DNA of 64,000 nt, taken from NCBI RefSeq assembly GCF_001884105.1, contig NZ_MACI01000057.1:62001-126000 (forward strand). Reading direction: 5' to 3'. Of the stretch, positions 24,742 to 33,615 are shown piece after piece (position 1 is the first letter of the stretch; every line of letters begins with the position of its first letter). The position numbers and the translations under genes were made by a program. The notes below the pieces were generated by a model that saw only the letters and a program-made list of their open reading frames with translations, was not told the origin of the DNA and did not search any database. The stretch comes from Bacillus luti (GTDB taxonomy: Bacteria > Bacillota > Bacilli > Bacillales > Bacillaceae_G).

Positions 24742-25839
24742 TTATATTTTTCTCCTTTTCCAATGCTGATAAAGTGTCATGTATAAGAGAAATATGACTG
24801 GAAACAGAAAAACGATAAAATAGCTGGCATTTCCCCAAAAATCTCGTAAAGCACTTATTTGGTAAGAGGAAGGGATATAAAAGAATAAGACAACAATACA
24901 CCCGAATAATAAAAAACAAATAGGTAAGGAGCTCCCTTTTTTGTTAAGTAATTGATTGATTCCATCAGAAGCAGTAAAAATATAAGGAATACAAGAATCA
25001 AAAATAATGAAGAGATAAAATGATAAAAAGATAATTTCAAAGCGCTCAAGAAATGAAAAGTGAAATGGTGTAACAAGAGAAAGAGTGGGCCATAAAAATT
25101 TTGTTATCCCATCTGGACTAAAATAAACGAAAGAAACGAACGTGACTTGAAGATAAATAAATAGTGTAATTAAATTTGCGATAACAATCCCTTTTTTCGC
25201 AGATGATTTGTTATTCAAATAAGGATAAAGGACAAATGCAAACTCAAATCCAAGAAATGCAATAATAGTTGATTTTACGGTGTTTAAAACTGGTATCCAG
25301 CCCTCTTTAAGAAGAGGGAGAAGGTATATCCAATGCCCATCTTTAAGAGGGATAAACAATAACAAAGGCATCCACAGTGTGAAAAACACAGTGAAAACAG
25401 CGTAGCGACTTATAACAAGAACGCCTTTACATGCGAGCATCAGCATTGGAATAGATAGTAAAATCATAATTAAAAACATTGGAGTTCTAGGTAAAATCCA
25501 AATATGAATGACATATAAGAGTGAGAAAATTAAGGAAACAGCGGCAAGTATAGCATATAAAATCCAAAGAAGCATTGCGGCTTTTCCTAGCCAGTTTCCA
25601 AAATAACGTGTTAATACATCAAGTAAAGAATAACCAGGATGTTTTGCCATAATTTGTACGATACAAAGACTTACAAATGTAGTTATAGCACATCCGATAA
25701 TAACTGACATCCAGCCATCAGTATTTGCTCCTTGTGCAACTTCACGCGGAAGTGTGAGTACGCCGAACCCAACTTGAACACCGCTAATAGTTAGAATGTA
25801 TTGGAATAAAGTGATCTCCCTTTTTGCACACTTTGTCAC
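24742..25839 (-). CDS. Spore germinant receptor B subunit (GerAB/GerKB family permease)
   Basis: A 365-residue membrane protein with about ten hydrophobic helices and the APC-transporter-like fold of GerB proteins. Helix 1 carries the typical ILTISGVQVGFGVLTLPREV pattern, with GVGVLTLPR-like residues in the ligand-binding part. In the family this subunit binds the amino acid or nucleoside germinant. It overlaps the A gene by 4 bp (ATGA-type coupling) and abuts the C gene. Which germinant it detects cannot be told from sequence. Confidence 0.92.
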   Translation of the reverse strand: MTKCAKREITLFQYILTISGVQVGFGVLTLPREVAQGANTDGWMSVIIGCAITTFVSLCIVQIMAKHPGYSLLDVLTRYFGNWLGKAAMLLWILYAILAAVSLIFSLLYVIHIWILPRTPMFLIMILLSIPMLMLACKGVLVISRYAVFTVFFTLWMPLLLFIPLKDGHWIYLLPLLKEGWIPVLNTVKSTIIAFLGFEFAFVLYPYLNNKSSAKKGIVIANLITLFIYLQVTFVSFVYFSPDGITKFLWPTLSLVTPFHFSFLERFEIIFLSFYLFIIFDSCIPYIFTASDGINQLLNKKGSSLPICFLLFGCIVVLFFYIPSSYQISALRDFWGNASYFIVFLFPVIFLLYMTLYQHWKRRKI

Positions 25840-27374
25840 TTGTCTTCCTTCCTTTCTTTGATATCTTGTTGCCTGTTTTCTTGTTTTAAGTTAAGAGAGA
25901 GCGGGCGTTTTTTCATTATTTTCCATGGTAAACGAATAAGAATGTCCTTTAAATCTGAAGCAAATGACGGAGAAAAAGGACTACCATATGGCACACCAAG
26001 CGATTCCATAGAAAGAATATGTATGATTATGATTGCCATTCCAACCATAATACCAATGACACCAAATAAAGAGGCTATCATCATCATTGGGAATCGAAGG
26101 AGCCGAATTCCTGCGGACATTTCCATGTTAGGGATAATGAAAGAAGCAACAGCAGTAATCGACACGACGATAACCATAACGTTGCTTACAATACCTGCTT
26201 GAACTGCTGCCTGTCCAATTACAATTCCTCCTACGACGCCGATCGTTTGTCCAACTGGACCAGGAAGCCGTACGGCAGCTTCACGAAGCATTTCAAGTAC
26301 TAACTCCATCAATAGTGCTTCAAGTATAGGAGGGAACGGGATTTTAGCTCGAGACTCTCCAATTGTTAATAATAATTTCAGTGGAATGACTTCATAATGA
26401 AAAGAAATCATAGCAATATAAAGAGCAGGAGCAAATATTGCAATAAATAATCCGGTGAAACGAAGGAGTCGTATAAAAGATGGAATCATTGGTCTAAAAC
26501 TATAATCATCTATCGTCTGAAAAAAAGCCGAAAAAGTCATAGGACCAATTAATACGCCTGGTGAGCGATCTACAACAACAGCGATTCGCCCATCTAAAAT
26601 ATGATGTGCTGTTGTGTCAGGGCGTTCAGTTATTGATAATTGCGGAAAGAGAGTATAGGAATTATCTTCAACAAAACCCTCTAATTCACCAGTAGTAAGA
26701 ATCGCATCAACTTGTACTGATTCGATACGGGATGCCATTTCTTTTACGACATCTTCGTTCGCAACGTCTGCTAGATAAAGCAAAAAAACTTTTGAAGTTG
26801 CTCGTTCGCCAACAGTGAATTCTTTTACTTTCAATTCACGATTTGGAATATATCGACGAATAAGTGCAAGACTATCGCTCGCTACTTCATTAAATCCTTC
26901 GTGTGAGCTTTTTATGGAGCTTTCTGTTGTAGGTTCTTCAATACTCCTTTTTGGCGCCGCTTGCGTATCAAGTTCTAAAGCGGAAAGTTGTCCATTTATA
27001 AATAAAATGCTTTTACCATGTAAAAGGGATTGTTCAATATCTGACCACTGCTGAACTTTTTTTATATTTCCAATTGTAACTGAAGATTCTAAACAATCAT
27101 CCTCATTCCACTCTTTAAATAGGAGGGGGCGAAGAATGTCTACGTTAATAACATTTTTATCGACAAGTCCTTCCATATATATAAGTGCAGCTTCTTGTCC
27201 GTTTTTTAACGAGAAAGTGCGCGTAATCAATTCTGGAATACCGCTAAACAGTTTTGACAAGTGTTTTAGGTTAAGTGGAAGAGAAGCAGAAATAGGTTTA
27301 TTTAATGTGTAATCAGCTTGTTCTTGTGCAGAAAAAGATTTTTCGCCGCGTATCCATTTATTAAAAGACCCCAT
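25836..27374 (-). CDS. Spore germinant receptor A subunit (GerAA/GerKA family)
   Basis: A 512-residue protein. Residues 1-260 are a soluble N-terminal domain. The rest holds about five to six transmembrane helices, with the hallmark RLPGPVGQTIGVVGGIVIGQ followed by AAVQAGIVSNVMVIVV. By family knowledge A subunits assemble into oligomeric ion channels in the spore inner membrane that open on germinant binding. The ATG has AAGGAG upstream. A good sigma-G-type promoter lies 35 bp ahead. It is the first gene of an A-B-C operon, one of several such receptors expected in a B. cereus-group genome. Confidence 0.93.
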   Translation of the reverse strand: MGSFNKWIRGEKSFSAQEQADYTLNKPISASLPLNLKHLSKLFSGIPELITRTFSLKNGQEAALIYMEGLVDKNVINVDILRPLLFKEWNEDDCLESSVTIGNIKKVQQWSDIEQSLLHGKSILFINGQLSALELDTQAAPKRSIEEPTTESSIKSSHEGFNEVASDSLALIRRYIPNRELKVKEFTVGERATSKVFLLYLADVANEDVVKEMASRIESVQVDAILTTGELEGFVEDNSYTLFPQLSITERPDTTAHHILDGRIAVVVDRSPGVLIGPMTFSAFFQTIDDYSFRPMIPSFIRLLRFTGLFIAIFAPALYIAMISFHYEVIPLKLLLTIGESRAKIPFPPILEALLMELVLEMLREAAVRLPGPVGQTIGVVGGIVIGQAAVQAGIVSNVMVIVVSITAVASFIIPNMEMSAGIRLLRFPMMMIASLFGVIGIMVGMAIIIIHILSMESLGVPYGSPFSPSFASDLKDILIRLPWKIMKKRPLSLNLKQENRQQDIKERKEDK

Positions 27375-27409
27375 TTGTTCGCCTACTCCTTGTTATGTTT
27401 TATATGGGT

Positions 27410-27439
27410 TATTATGGATAGTTCTGTGCGGACATATGC
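27410..27439 (-). promoter_or_regulatory. Predicted sigma-G promoter of the germinant receptor operon
   Basis: On the minus strand GCATA (27439-27435) and CATAATA (27416-27410) match the sigma-G consensus GHATR / CATNHTA with an 18-bp spacer. Forespore expression is what receptor operons of this family show. Confidence 0.75.
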
Positions 27440-27468
27440 GTAGTTTTAAATTTATATTGTATATTTTT

Positions 27469-27500
27469 ATCTTTAACGCTATAATTATAGTGTTAAAGAT
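27469..27500. promoter_or_regulatory. 32-bp near-perfect palindrome upstream of formate dehydrogenase
   Basis: ATCTTTAACGCTATAA (27469-27484) is followed without spacer by TTATAGTGTTAAAGAT (27485-27500), with 15 of 16 positions symmetric. No T run follows. It is a candidate operator for the formate dehydrogenase operon. Some resemblance to ModE half-sites exists, but the spacing does not fit. Confidence 0.55.
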
Positions 27501-27585
27501 GGAATCGTGATATGACCTGTTATGAATCTATCGTTTTATTTATGAATAAATGGATTGGTATTTTAGCAAGATGTGCTAATAAACT

Positions 27586-27648
27586 ACTCCACCATGATGA
27601 TAGCGTGCCCAAAATGTGGTGCGTATATTTTCGTGGTGGAGTTTTTTT
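27586..27648 (+). terminator. Terminator-like structured leader before fdhF (possible attenuator)
   Basis: ACTCCACCA (27586-27594) and TGGTGGAGT (27634-27642) form a 9-bp stem followed by T7. The 39-base loop holds a second stem, CGTGCC with GGTGCG (two G-U pairs). It ends 23 bp before the fdhF start, so it would stop transcription before the gene unless overridden. This is the layout of an attenuator or riboswitch expression platform, but no known riboswitch is recognised. Confidence 0.6.
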
Positions 27649-27671
27649 ATTCTCAAAAAGGGGGAAAGACC

Positions 27672-30611
27672 ATGAATAACAACATGGTTCATATTACAAT
27701 TGACGGGAAAAAGTATACAGCGGAACCTGGTTCAACGATATTAGGTGTTATTAATGAGAACGGGATTGAACATCCGCAAATTTGTTACGTGCCAGAAGTA
27801 GATCCTATTCAAACATGTGACACTTGTATTGTAGAAGTTGACGGAAAGTTAATGCGTTCTTGTTCAGCAGTAGTCACGGAAGGCATGAACATTGAACGTA
27901 ATTCTGCTCGTGCGAAAGAAGCACAAACGGAAGCAATGGATCGGTTACTAGAAAATCACTTATTATACTGTACAGTATGTGACAACAACAATGGGAACTG
28001 TAAATTGCATAATACAGCAGAATTAATGGAAATTGAACATCAAAAATATCCTTACGAGCCGAAAGTAGATGTAAGTGAAGTTGATATGACGCATCCGTTT
28101 TATCGCTATGATCCTAATCAATGTATTGCATGTGGTCAATGTGTTGAGGTATGTCAAAACTTACAAGTAAATGAAACGTTATCAATAGACTGGGAAGCGG
28201 AACGCCCACGAGTTATTTGGGATGAAGGTGTAAATATTAATGATTCTTCATGCGTGAGCTGTGGTCAATGTGTAACCATTTGTCCTTGTAACGCTTTAAT
28301 GGAGAAAACGATGCTCGGTGAAGCTGGATTTATGACAGGATTAAAACCAGATATTCTTGAACCGATGGTAGATTTAATTAAAGAGGTTGAGCCTGGATAT
28401 AGTGGCATTTTTGCGGTATCAGAAGTGGAAGCGGCCATGCGTGATACTCGTACGAAGAAAACGAAAACAGTATGTACATTTTGCGGCGTAGGTTGTTCAT
28501 TTGAAGTGTGGACGAAAGGGCGTAAAATTCTTAAAGTGCAGCCTTCTTCTGATGCGCCAGTTAACGCAATTTCTACTTGTGTAAAAGGAAAATTCGGTTG
28601 GGATTTCGTAAATTCAAAAGAACGAATTACGAAACCTTTAATTCGTAAAAATGGAGCGTTTGTTGAATCGACATGGGAAGAAGCACTGAATGTAGTTGCA
28701 AGTAAACTAGGATCCATTAAAGAAGAGTACGGTAAAGATGCTATCGGTTTTATTTCTTCATCTAAAATTACAAATGAAGACAATTATGTCATTCAAAAAT
28801 TAGCTCGACAAGTATTTGAAACGAACAATATTGATAACTGTTCACGTTATTGTCAATCACCAGCTACGGACGGATTATTCCGTACAATTGGTATGGGTGG
28901 TGATGCAGGAACGATTAAAGATATTGCCAAATCTGGTCTTGTTATTATTGTAGGATGTAATCCGACAGAAGGTCATCCTGTTTTAGCTACACGCATTAAA
29001 CGTGCGCATAAATTACACGGACAAAAGTTAATTGTAGCTGATCTTCGTAAAACAGAAATGGCAGAGCGTTCAGACGTCTTTGTTAGCCCAAAACAAGGAA
29101 CAGACCAAGTATGGTTAATGGCTGTTACGAAATATATGATTGATCAAGGTTGGCACGATCAACAATTTATTGATAAGAACGTAAACTTCTTTGAAGATTT
29201 CAAAGAAAGTCTAAAAGAATATACGCTTGAATATGCAGAAGAAATGACAGGTATTTCAAAAGAAACACTTATTCAAATGGCTGAAATGATTCGTGATGCA
29301 GATGGTACATGTATCCTTTGGGGTATGGGTGTAACGCAAAATACAGGCGGTTCTGATACTTCCGCTGCAATTTCCAACTTACTTCTTGCAACAGGGAACT
29401 ATCGTCGTCCAGGAGCAGGTGCATACCCACTTCGAGGCCATAATAACGTACAAGGTGCTTGCGATATGGGAACTTTACCAGGTTGGCTTCCTGGATACCA
29501 GCACGTTACTAACGATATGGAACGTGCGAAATTTGAAATTGCATATGGAGTGGAAATTAATAGTGAGCCAGGTCTTAATAATATTGAAATGCTTCATGCA
29601 ATTGACGAAGGAAAAATGAAAGCTATGTATCTTGTCGGAGAAGATATGGCTCTTGTAGACTCTAATGCGAACCATGTACATGAAGTGTTATCGAGCCTTG
29701 ATTTCTTCGTTGTGCAAGATGTTTTCCTTTCTAAAACTGCTCAATATGCAGATGTTGTATTACCAGCAGCACCATCTCTTGAGAAAGAAGGTACTTTCAC
29801 AAATACAGAACGTCGTGTTCAAAGACTATATCAAGTTCTTCCTACGCTTGGGGATGCGAAGCCAGACTGGTGGATCGTGCAGGCGATTGCGAATAAATTA
29901 GGTGCAAATTGGAATTATAGTCATCCAAGTGAAATCTTTGCTGAAATGGCAAGTTTATCACCACTATTCTCACAAGCAAATTATGAAGTACTGGAAGGAT
30001 GGAATAGTTTCCATTGGGGAAGTTTTGATGGAACGAATACACCACTTCTTTTCCAAGACGGATTTAACTTCCCAGATAAAAAAGCTCGTTTTGCGATTGC
30101 TGACTGGGTACGTCCAGCTGAATTCCCAGCTGAGTTCGACCTTCACATTAACAACGGTCGTATGCTTGAGCATTTCCATGAAGGGAATATGACAAATAAA
30201 TCAACAGGTATTCAAAAGAAAGTACCTGGTGTGTTTGTTGAAGTTTCTCCAGAACTTGCAAAAGAACGTGGAGTGAAAACAGGTTCATTAGTTCGTCTTG
30301 TCTCTCCTTTTGGAGCATTAAAATTACGTGTACTCGTTACAGATCGTGTAAAAGCGAATGAGTTATATTTACCGATGAACTCTACAGATAATGAAACAGC
30401 AATTAATTTCTTAACAGGTCCAGCTGTGGACGTGCGTACGAACACACCTGCTTATAAACAGACGAAAGTGCGTATGGAAGTGCTAGAAATTGATGGCGAA
30501 AATCCGATGCCAAAAGCGAACCCACGTAATAAAAAACGTCATCCTCAAGCGGGTATTGAGGTAGATCGTAAGTGGGCACGTCCAGGGTATGTGCATTTAA
30601 CGGATAAGTAG
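27672..30611 (+). CDS. fdhF: Formate dehydrogenase, catalytic subunit (YrhE type)
   Basis: A 979-residue molybdopterin oxidoreductase. Domains in order: 2Fe-2S ferredoxin (C38, C49, C52, C64), a Cys/His Fe-S segment HLLYCTVCDNNNGNCKLH (about 96-113), two 4Fe-4S motifs (C151/154/157/161 and C194/197/200/204), then the bis-MGD catalytic domain. That domain binds a 4Fe-4S cluster (C268, C271, C275, C303), has the metal ligand Cys394 in SRYCQSPATDG (cysteine, not selenocysteine), and a C-terminal dinucleotide domain. It oxidises formate to CO2. The length equals B. subtilis YrhE as I recall it. ATG 27672 has GGGGGAAAG upstream; an in-frame GTG at 27573 would place the leader hairpin in coding DNA. 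The accessory genes for cofactor and transport follow. Confidence 0.93.
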   Translation: MNNNMVHITIDGKKYTAEPGSTILGVINENGIEHPQICYVPEVDPIQTCDTCIVEVDGKLMRSCSAVVTEGMNIERNSARAKEAQTEAMDRLLENHLLYCTVCDNNNGNCKLHNTAELMEIEHQKYPYEPKVDVSEVDMTHPFYRYDPNQCIACGQCVEVCQNLQVNETLSIDWEAERPRVIWDEGVNINDSSCVSCGQCVTICPCNALMEKTMLGEAGFMTGLKPDILEPMVDLIKEVEPGYSGIFAVSEVEAAMRDTRTKKTKTVCTFCGVGCSFEVWTKGRKILKVQPSSDAPVNAISTCVKGKFGWDFVNSKERITKPLIRKNGAFVESTWEEALNVVASKLGSIKEEYGKDAIGFISSSKITNEDNYVIQKLARQVFETNNIDNCSRYCQSPATDGLFRTIGMGGDAGTIKDIAKSGLVIIVGCNPTEGHPVLATRIKRAHKLHGQKLIVADLRKTEMAERSDVFVSPKQGTDQVWLMAVTKYMIDQGWHDQQFIDKNVNFFEDFKESLKEYTLEYAEEMTGISKETLIQMAEMIRDADGTCILWGMGVTQNTGGSDTSAAISNLLLATGNYRRPGAGAYPLRGHNNVQGACDMGTLPGWLPGYQHVTNDMERAKFEIAYGVEINSEPGLNNIEMLHAIDEGKMKAMYLVGEDMALVDSNANHVHEVLSSLDFFVVQDVFLSKTAQYADVVLPAAPSLEKEGTFTNTERRVQRLYQVLPTLGDAKPDWWIVQAIANKLGANWNYSHPSEIFAEMASLSPLFSQANYEVLEGWNSFHWGSFDGTNTPLLFQDGFNFPDKKARFAIADWVRPAEFPAEFDLHINNGRMLEHFHEGNMTNKSTGIQKKVPGVFVEVSPELAKERGVKTGSLVRLVSPFGALKLRVLVTDRVKANELYLPMNSTDNETAINFLTGPAVDVRTNTPAYKQTKVRMEVLEIDGENPMPKANPRNKKRHPQAGIEVDRKWARPGYVHLTDK

Positions 30612-30623
30612 GAGGAGAAAAAT

Positions 30624-31106
30624 ATGGCTGCACCTATAAAATCGATTCAAAGACAAGAATTAACTGAAGAAGAAATAAAACAGCAAAAATTAGAGGATTT
30701 AAAGGAGCTTCTAGCTAATAATGAAGACGCTCTAAATCAAATGTTTAATATAGTAGGAGAATTGAATGATATTGGTATGCTAGAAGCGGCAAATTCTATG
30801 CTGAAAGCGAAAGAGCCAATCGCAAAAATTGTTCTTGGCCAAGTAACTCGTGAACCTGTTACAAATTTAATTAATAATATGATGGGTGCTGCGGGGGCTT
30901 TAACAGAACTTGATCCGGAACTTACGAAAAAGCTTATAGGTAGCTTATTAGTAGGGCTAGAAGAAGGTAATGAACATCTAGAGAGTAATAAAAAAGTCGG
31001 GGTATTCGATCTTATGAAAGTATTGAAAGATCCTGATATTAACCGTGCTATCGGATTTGGTTTACACTTCTTAAAAGGTATGGGTAAAGGGTTAAAAGAC
31101 GAATAA
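30624..31106 (+). CDS. yrhD: YrhD-like DUF1641 protein
   Basis: A 160-residue, largely helical protein of the DUF1641 family, matching B. subtilis YrhD in length and in position directly after the formate dehydrogenase gene (12 bp, own GGAGGAG site). The conserved part is near ANSMLKAKEPIAKIVLGQ and the GIGFGLHFLKGMG-like end. By context it is a small partner subunit of, or a factor for, the formate dehydrogenase. No cofactor-binding motif is visible and its biochemical role is not established. Confidence 0.85.
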   Translation: MAAPIKSIQRQELTEEEIKQQKLEDLKELLANNEDALNQMFNIVGELNDIGMLEAANSMLKAKEPIAKIVLGQVTREPVTNLINNMMGAAGALTELDPELTKKLIGSLLVGLEEGNEHLESNKKVGVFDLMKVLKDPDINRAIGFGLHFLKGMGKGLKDE

Positions 31107-31221
31107 GTTTTAACAAATGAACCTTTTCATCTAAATGCTCGTACGAAATAGTTTGGATGAAAGGGTCATTTTGGTAAAATATATACGAAAGTAAAATGAG
31201 TGTTTTTGGGGGTATGACTGT

Positions 31222-31566
31222 ATGTCAAAAAAAGTACATGAATTTAATGATATGTTAAGAAAACTTCGAAAGGAACTTTTCGGAAAAGGACCAGAGCGGA
31301 TTCATACTGTATTTGCTGAAAATATGGCGATTGCAACACTTTATGGAAACTTAACACCTACTGAAAAATTCATTTCAAGTACGATGGATGGTGCAGAAAT
31401 GGTTCATATGGCTAGAACGAAAATGATTCAAGAAGTGTATGCTGCGAATTCCCGTGAACATTTGGAGGAACTTGTTGGAGCGAAATTAGTAAATCTATTT
31501 TCAGATATGAAAGTAGAAGAAGATATTGCGGTTTCGGTATTTGTTTTTGATAAAAATATAACGTGA
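31222..31566 (+). CDS. MpsC-like (DUF2294) protein
   Basis: A 114-residue protein of the DUF2294 family, also called MpsC after a Na+-translocating membrane-potential system of staphylococci. Visible family elements are LRKELFGKGPERIHTVF near the N-terminus and a central MVHMARTKMIQE helix. No membrane segment is seen. It lies between yrhD and fdhD, separated from each by 115 and 16 bp, so it may be part of the formate operon. Its molecular role is not known to me; a link to formate-driven bioenergetics is inference. Confidence 0.75.
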   Translation: MSKKVHEFNDMLRKLRKELFGKGPERIHTVFAENMAIATLYGNLTPTEKFISSTMDGAEMVHMARTKMIQEVYAANSREHLEELVGAKLVNLFSDMKVEEDIAVSVFVFDKNIT

Positions 31567-31582
31567 GAGAAGGATACTGATC

Positions 31583-32380
31583 GTGAAACCGATACAAGTA
31601 GAAAGAGAAATCTTCCGTTATGACAAAGGGTCATTTAAGCATATAGAGGACAGCATTGTAACAGAGTTTCCAGTCACGATTAAAATGAATGGACAGGAGT
31701 TTGTTACAATGGTTAGTACTCCAGAATATATAGAAGATATGGTAATAGGCTTCCTAGCGTCTGAAGGAATCATTCGGAAGTATGAAGATATTGATGACAT
31801 ATGGGTACAAGAGAAAGAAGGATTTGTACATGTCACGACGGCAAAAGTGAATCCGTATTACGAACAAATGCAAAATAAACGTTATATTACGTCATGCTGT
31901 GGTATGAGTAGACAAGGTTTTGTTTTTGCAAATGATGCACTAAGCACAAAGAAAATGAATGGTGTCCATGTACAGGTTGGTGTAGAAGATTGTTTTCGAT
32001 TGATGGAAGAAATGCAGCAATCTGCGGAGACATTTCGTCACACAGGCGGAGTTCATAATGCATCTTTGTGCGATGTGAATGGTATTATTTTAAGCCGAAT
32101 GGATATCGGTAGACATAACGCGCTAGATAAAATTTACGGATATTGCTTAAAAAATAATATTTCTATAAAAGATAAAATCATTGTATTTAGTGGTCGTATT
32201 TCTTCGGAAATATTATTGAAAGTTGCAAAAATCGGTTGTGAAATTATATTGTCAAAATCAGCTCCAACTGAGTTGGCTTTGCAGCTAGCAGAAGAGCTGG
32301 GCATTACTACAATAGGTTTTATTCGTAATGAGTCTTTAAATGTATATACGCATCCAGAACGTGTTTTAAATATAAAATAA
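31583..32380 (+). CDS. fdhD: Formate dehydrogenase accessory sulfurtransferase FdhD
   Basis: A 265-residue protein with the FdhD hallmarks. The cysteine loop [11 protein letters not shown] (C105, C106) carries the transferred sulfur. [12 protein letters not shown] and the [16 protein letters not shown] motif are also present. By family knowledge FdhD takes sulfur from a cysteine desulfurase and sulfurates the molybdenum cofactor of formate dehydrogenase. The GTG start has GAGAAGGA upstream. It precedes moaA by 20 bp, fitting a single cofactor operon. Confidence 0.92.
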   Translation: MKPIQVEREIFRYDKGSFKHIEDSIVTEFPVTIKMNGQEFVTMVSTPEYIEDMVIGFLASEGIIRKYEDIDDIWVQEKEGFVHVTTAKVNPYYEQMQNKRYITSCCGMSRQGFVFANDALSTKKMNGVHVQVGVEDCFRLMEEMQQSAETFRHTGGVHNASLCDVNGIILSRMDIGRHNALDKIYGYCLKNNISIKDKIIVFSGRISSEILLKVAKIGCEIILSKSAPTELALQLAEELGITTIGFIRNESLNVYTHPERVLNIK

Positions 32381-32400
32381 GTAAAAGTGAGGCAATGAAG

Positions 32401-33417
32401 ATGAAATCAGTTACATTAGACAAATTGCAACGCCCGTTAAAGGATTTACGTATTTCAGTTACTGATCGCTGTAATTTTCGCTGTCGATATTGTATGCCAG
32501 AAGAAATATTTGGTCCTGATTACTCGTTTTTGTCTAATGATAAAATTTTATCTTTTGATGAAATTGAAAGGATAACACGTATTTTCGTTTCTTTAGGTGT
32601 GAGAAAGTTACGAATTACAGGAGGAGAACCGTTACTTCGAAAAGGGCTTCCAAACCTTATTGAGCGGCTTCATAGAATAGATGGTGTGGAAGACATCGGT
32701 TTAACAACAAATGGATCGTTACTGAAAAAATTTGCTCCTGAATTATATAAGGCGGGTTTATCACGTGTGACAGTTAGTTTAGATTCCTTAGAAGAAGAGC
32801 GGTTTTTCTATTTAAATGGTAATAGAAGCAAAGTGCAAAGGGTTCTAGAAGGAATACAGGCTGCGGCTGAAGTTGGTATGAAAGTCAAAATAAACATGGT
32901 CGTGCAAAAGGGGAAAAATGAACAAGATATTTTGCAAATGGCACAATATTTTAAAGAAAATAAACATATTCTTCGTTTTATTGAGTATATGGACGTTGGA
33001 AATTATAACGGTTGGGAGTTAAAAGAGGTCGTCTCGAAACAAGAAATAGTAGATGCGATTCATCAAGTTATGCCATTAGAACGGATAGAAGCGAATTATA
33101 CTGGTGAGGTAGCTACTCGTTATCGTTACGTTGGAAGTGATGAAGAAATAGGAATTATTTCATCTGTCACAGATTCTTTCTGTTCATCATGTACGAGAGC
33201 CCGTATTTCTGCAGAAGGAAAATTATATACTTGTTTGTTCGCTTCTAAAGGAAATGATTTGAGAGAAGTGCTTCGATCTGAATACACTGACGAGGAAATA
33301 ACAGATGTAGTACGCGATATATGGAATAACCGAGAAGATCGCTATTCGGATGAACGCTTAAGTAATACAAGTAAAAAAAGAGTGCCTAAAATTGAAATGT
33401 CACATATTGGTGGTTAA
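32401..33417 (+). CDS. moaA: GTP 3',8-cyclase MoaA
   Basis: A 338-residue radical-SAM enzyme that makes 3',8-cyclo-dihydro-GTP, the first step of molybdopterin synthesis. The radical SAM cluster motif CNFRCRYC is at residues 24-31. The second, C-terminal 4Fe-4S site is in [20 protein letters not shown], and the protein ends in the functional GG. I prefer ATG 32401 over ATG 32395 because AGTGAGG ends at 32392, leaving eight bases. The partner MoaC is not found in the window. Confidence 0.93.
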   Translation: MKSVTLDKLQRPLKDLRISVTDRCNFRCRYCMPEEIFGPDYSFLSNDKILSFDEIERITRIFVSLGVRKLRITGGEPLLRKGLPNLIERLHRIDGVEDIGLTTNGSLLKKFAPELYKAGLSRVTVSLDSLEEERFFYLNGNRSKVQRVLEGIQAAAEVGMKVKINMVVQKGKNEQDILQMAQYFKENKHILRFIEYMDVGNYNGWELKEVVSKQEIVDAIHQVMPLERIEANYTGEVATRYRYVGSDEEIGIISSVTDSFCSSCTRARISAEGKLYTCLFASKGNDLREVLRSEYTDEEITDVVRDIWNNREDRYSDERLSNTSKKRVPKIEMSHIGG

Positions 33418-33509
33418 TATATAAGTGACGTTATGGTAAAGCATAGACAAAATGGAAAATGTGCAACGTTTGTAGATTTTCTATTTTATAGTAAAAATGA
33501 TGATTGATA

Positions 33510-33532
33510 TCTCTGTAAAAGATGTGCAGAGA
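33510..33532 (+). other. Small hairpin ahead of the FNT-gene terminator
   Basis: TCTCTG (33510-33515) pairs with CAGAGA (33527-33532), six bases ahead of the larger hairpin. Two successive hairpins in the leader of the channel gene suggest a folded RNA element; weak evidence. Confidence 0.35.
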
Positions 33533-33537
33533 GGTTA

Positions 33538-33590
33538 AGCAGCATTCAAAAACCTTTATTTTGAGGAGGTTTTTTGAAGCTGCTTTTTTA
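33538..33590 (+). terminator. Terminator or attenuator between moaA and the formate channel gene
   Basis: AGCAGC-A-TTCAAAAACCT pairs with AGGTTTTTTGAAGCTGCT, followed by T6. It ends only 26 bp before the channel start codon, so it may act as an attenuator of the downstream genes as well as ending the moaA transcript. Confidence 0.8.
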
Positions 33591-33615
33591 TTTGGAGAAA
33601 ATGGAGGAATTGGTA

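Noticed and set aside
27469-27500. Assignment of the palindrome as a ModE molybdate-sensor site
   Set aside because: The half-sites are contiguous, whereas known ModE boxes have spaced halves. It is left as an operator of unknown binder.
33418-33615. Moco riboswitch in the moaA/FNT gap
   Set aside because: Hairpins are present, but I could not fit the conserved core of the known motif; a covariance search would decide.
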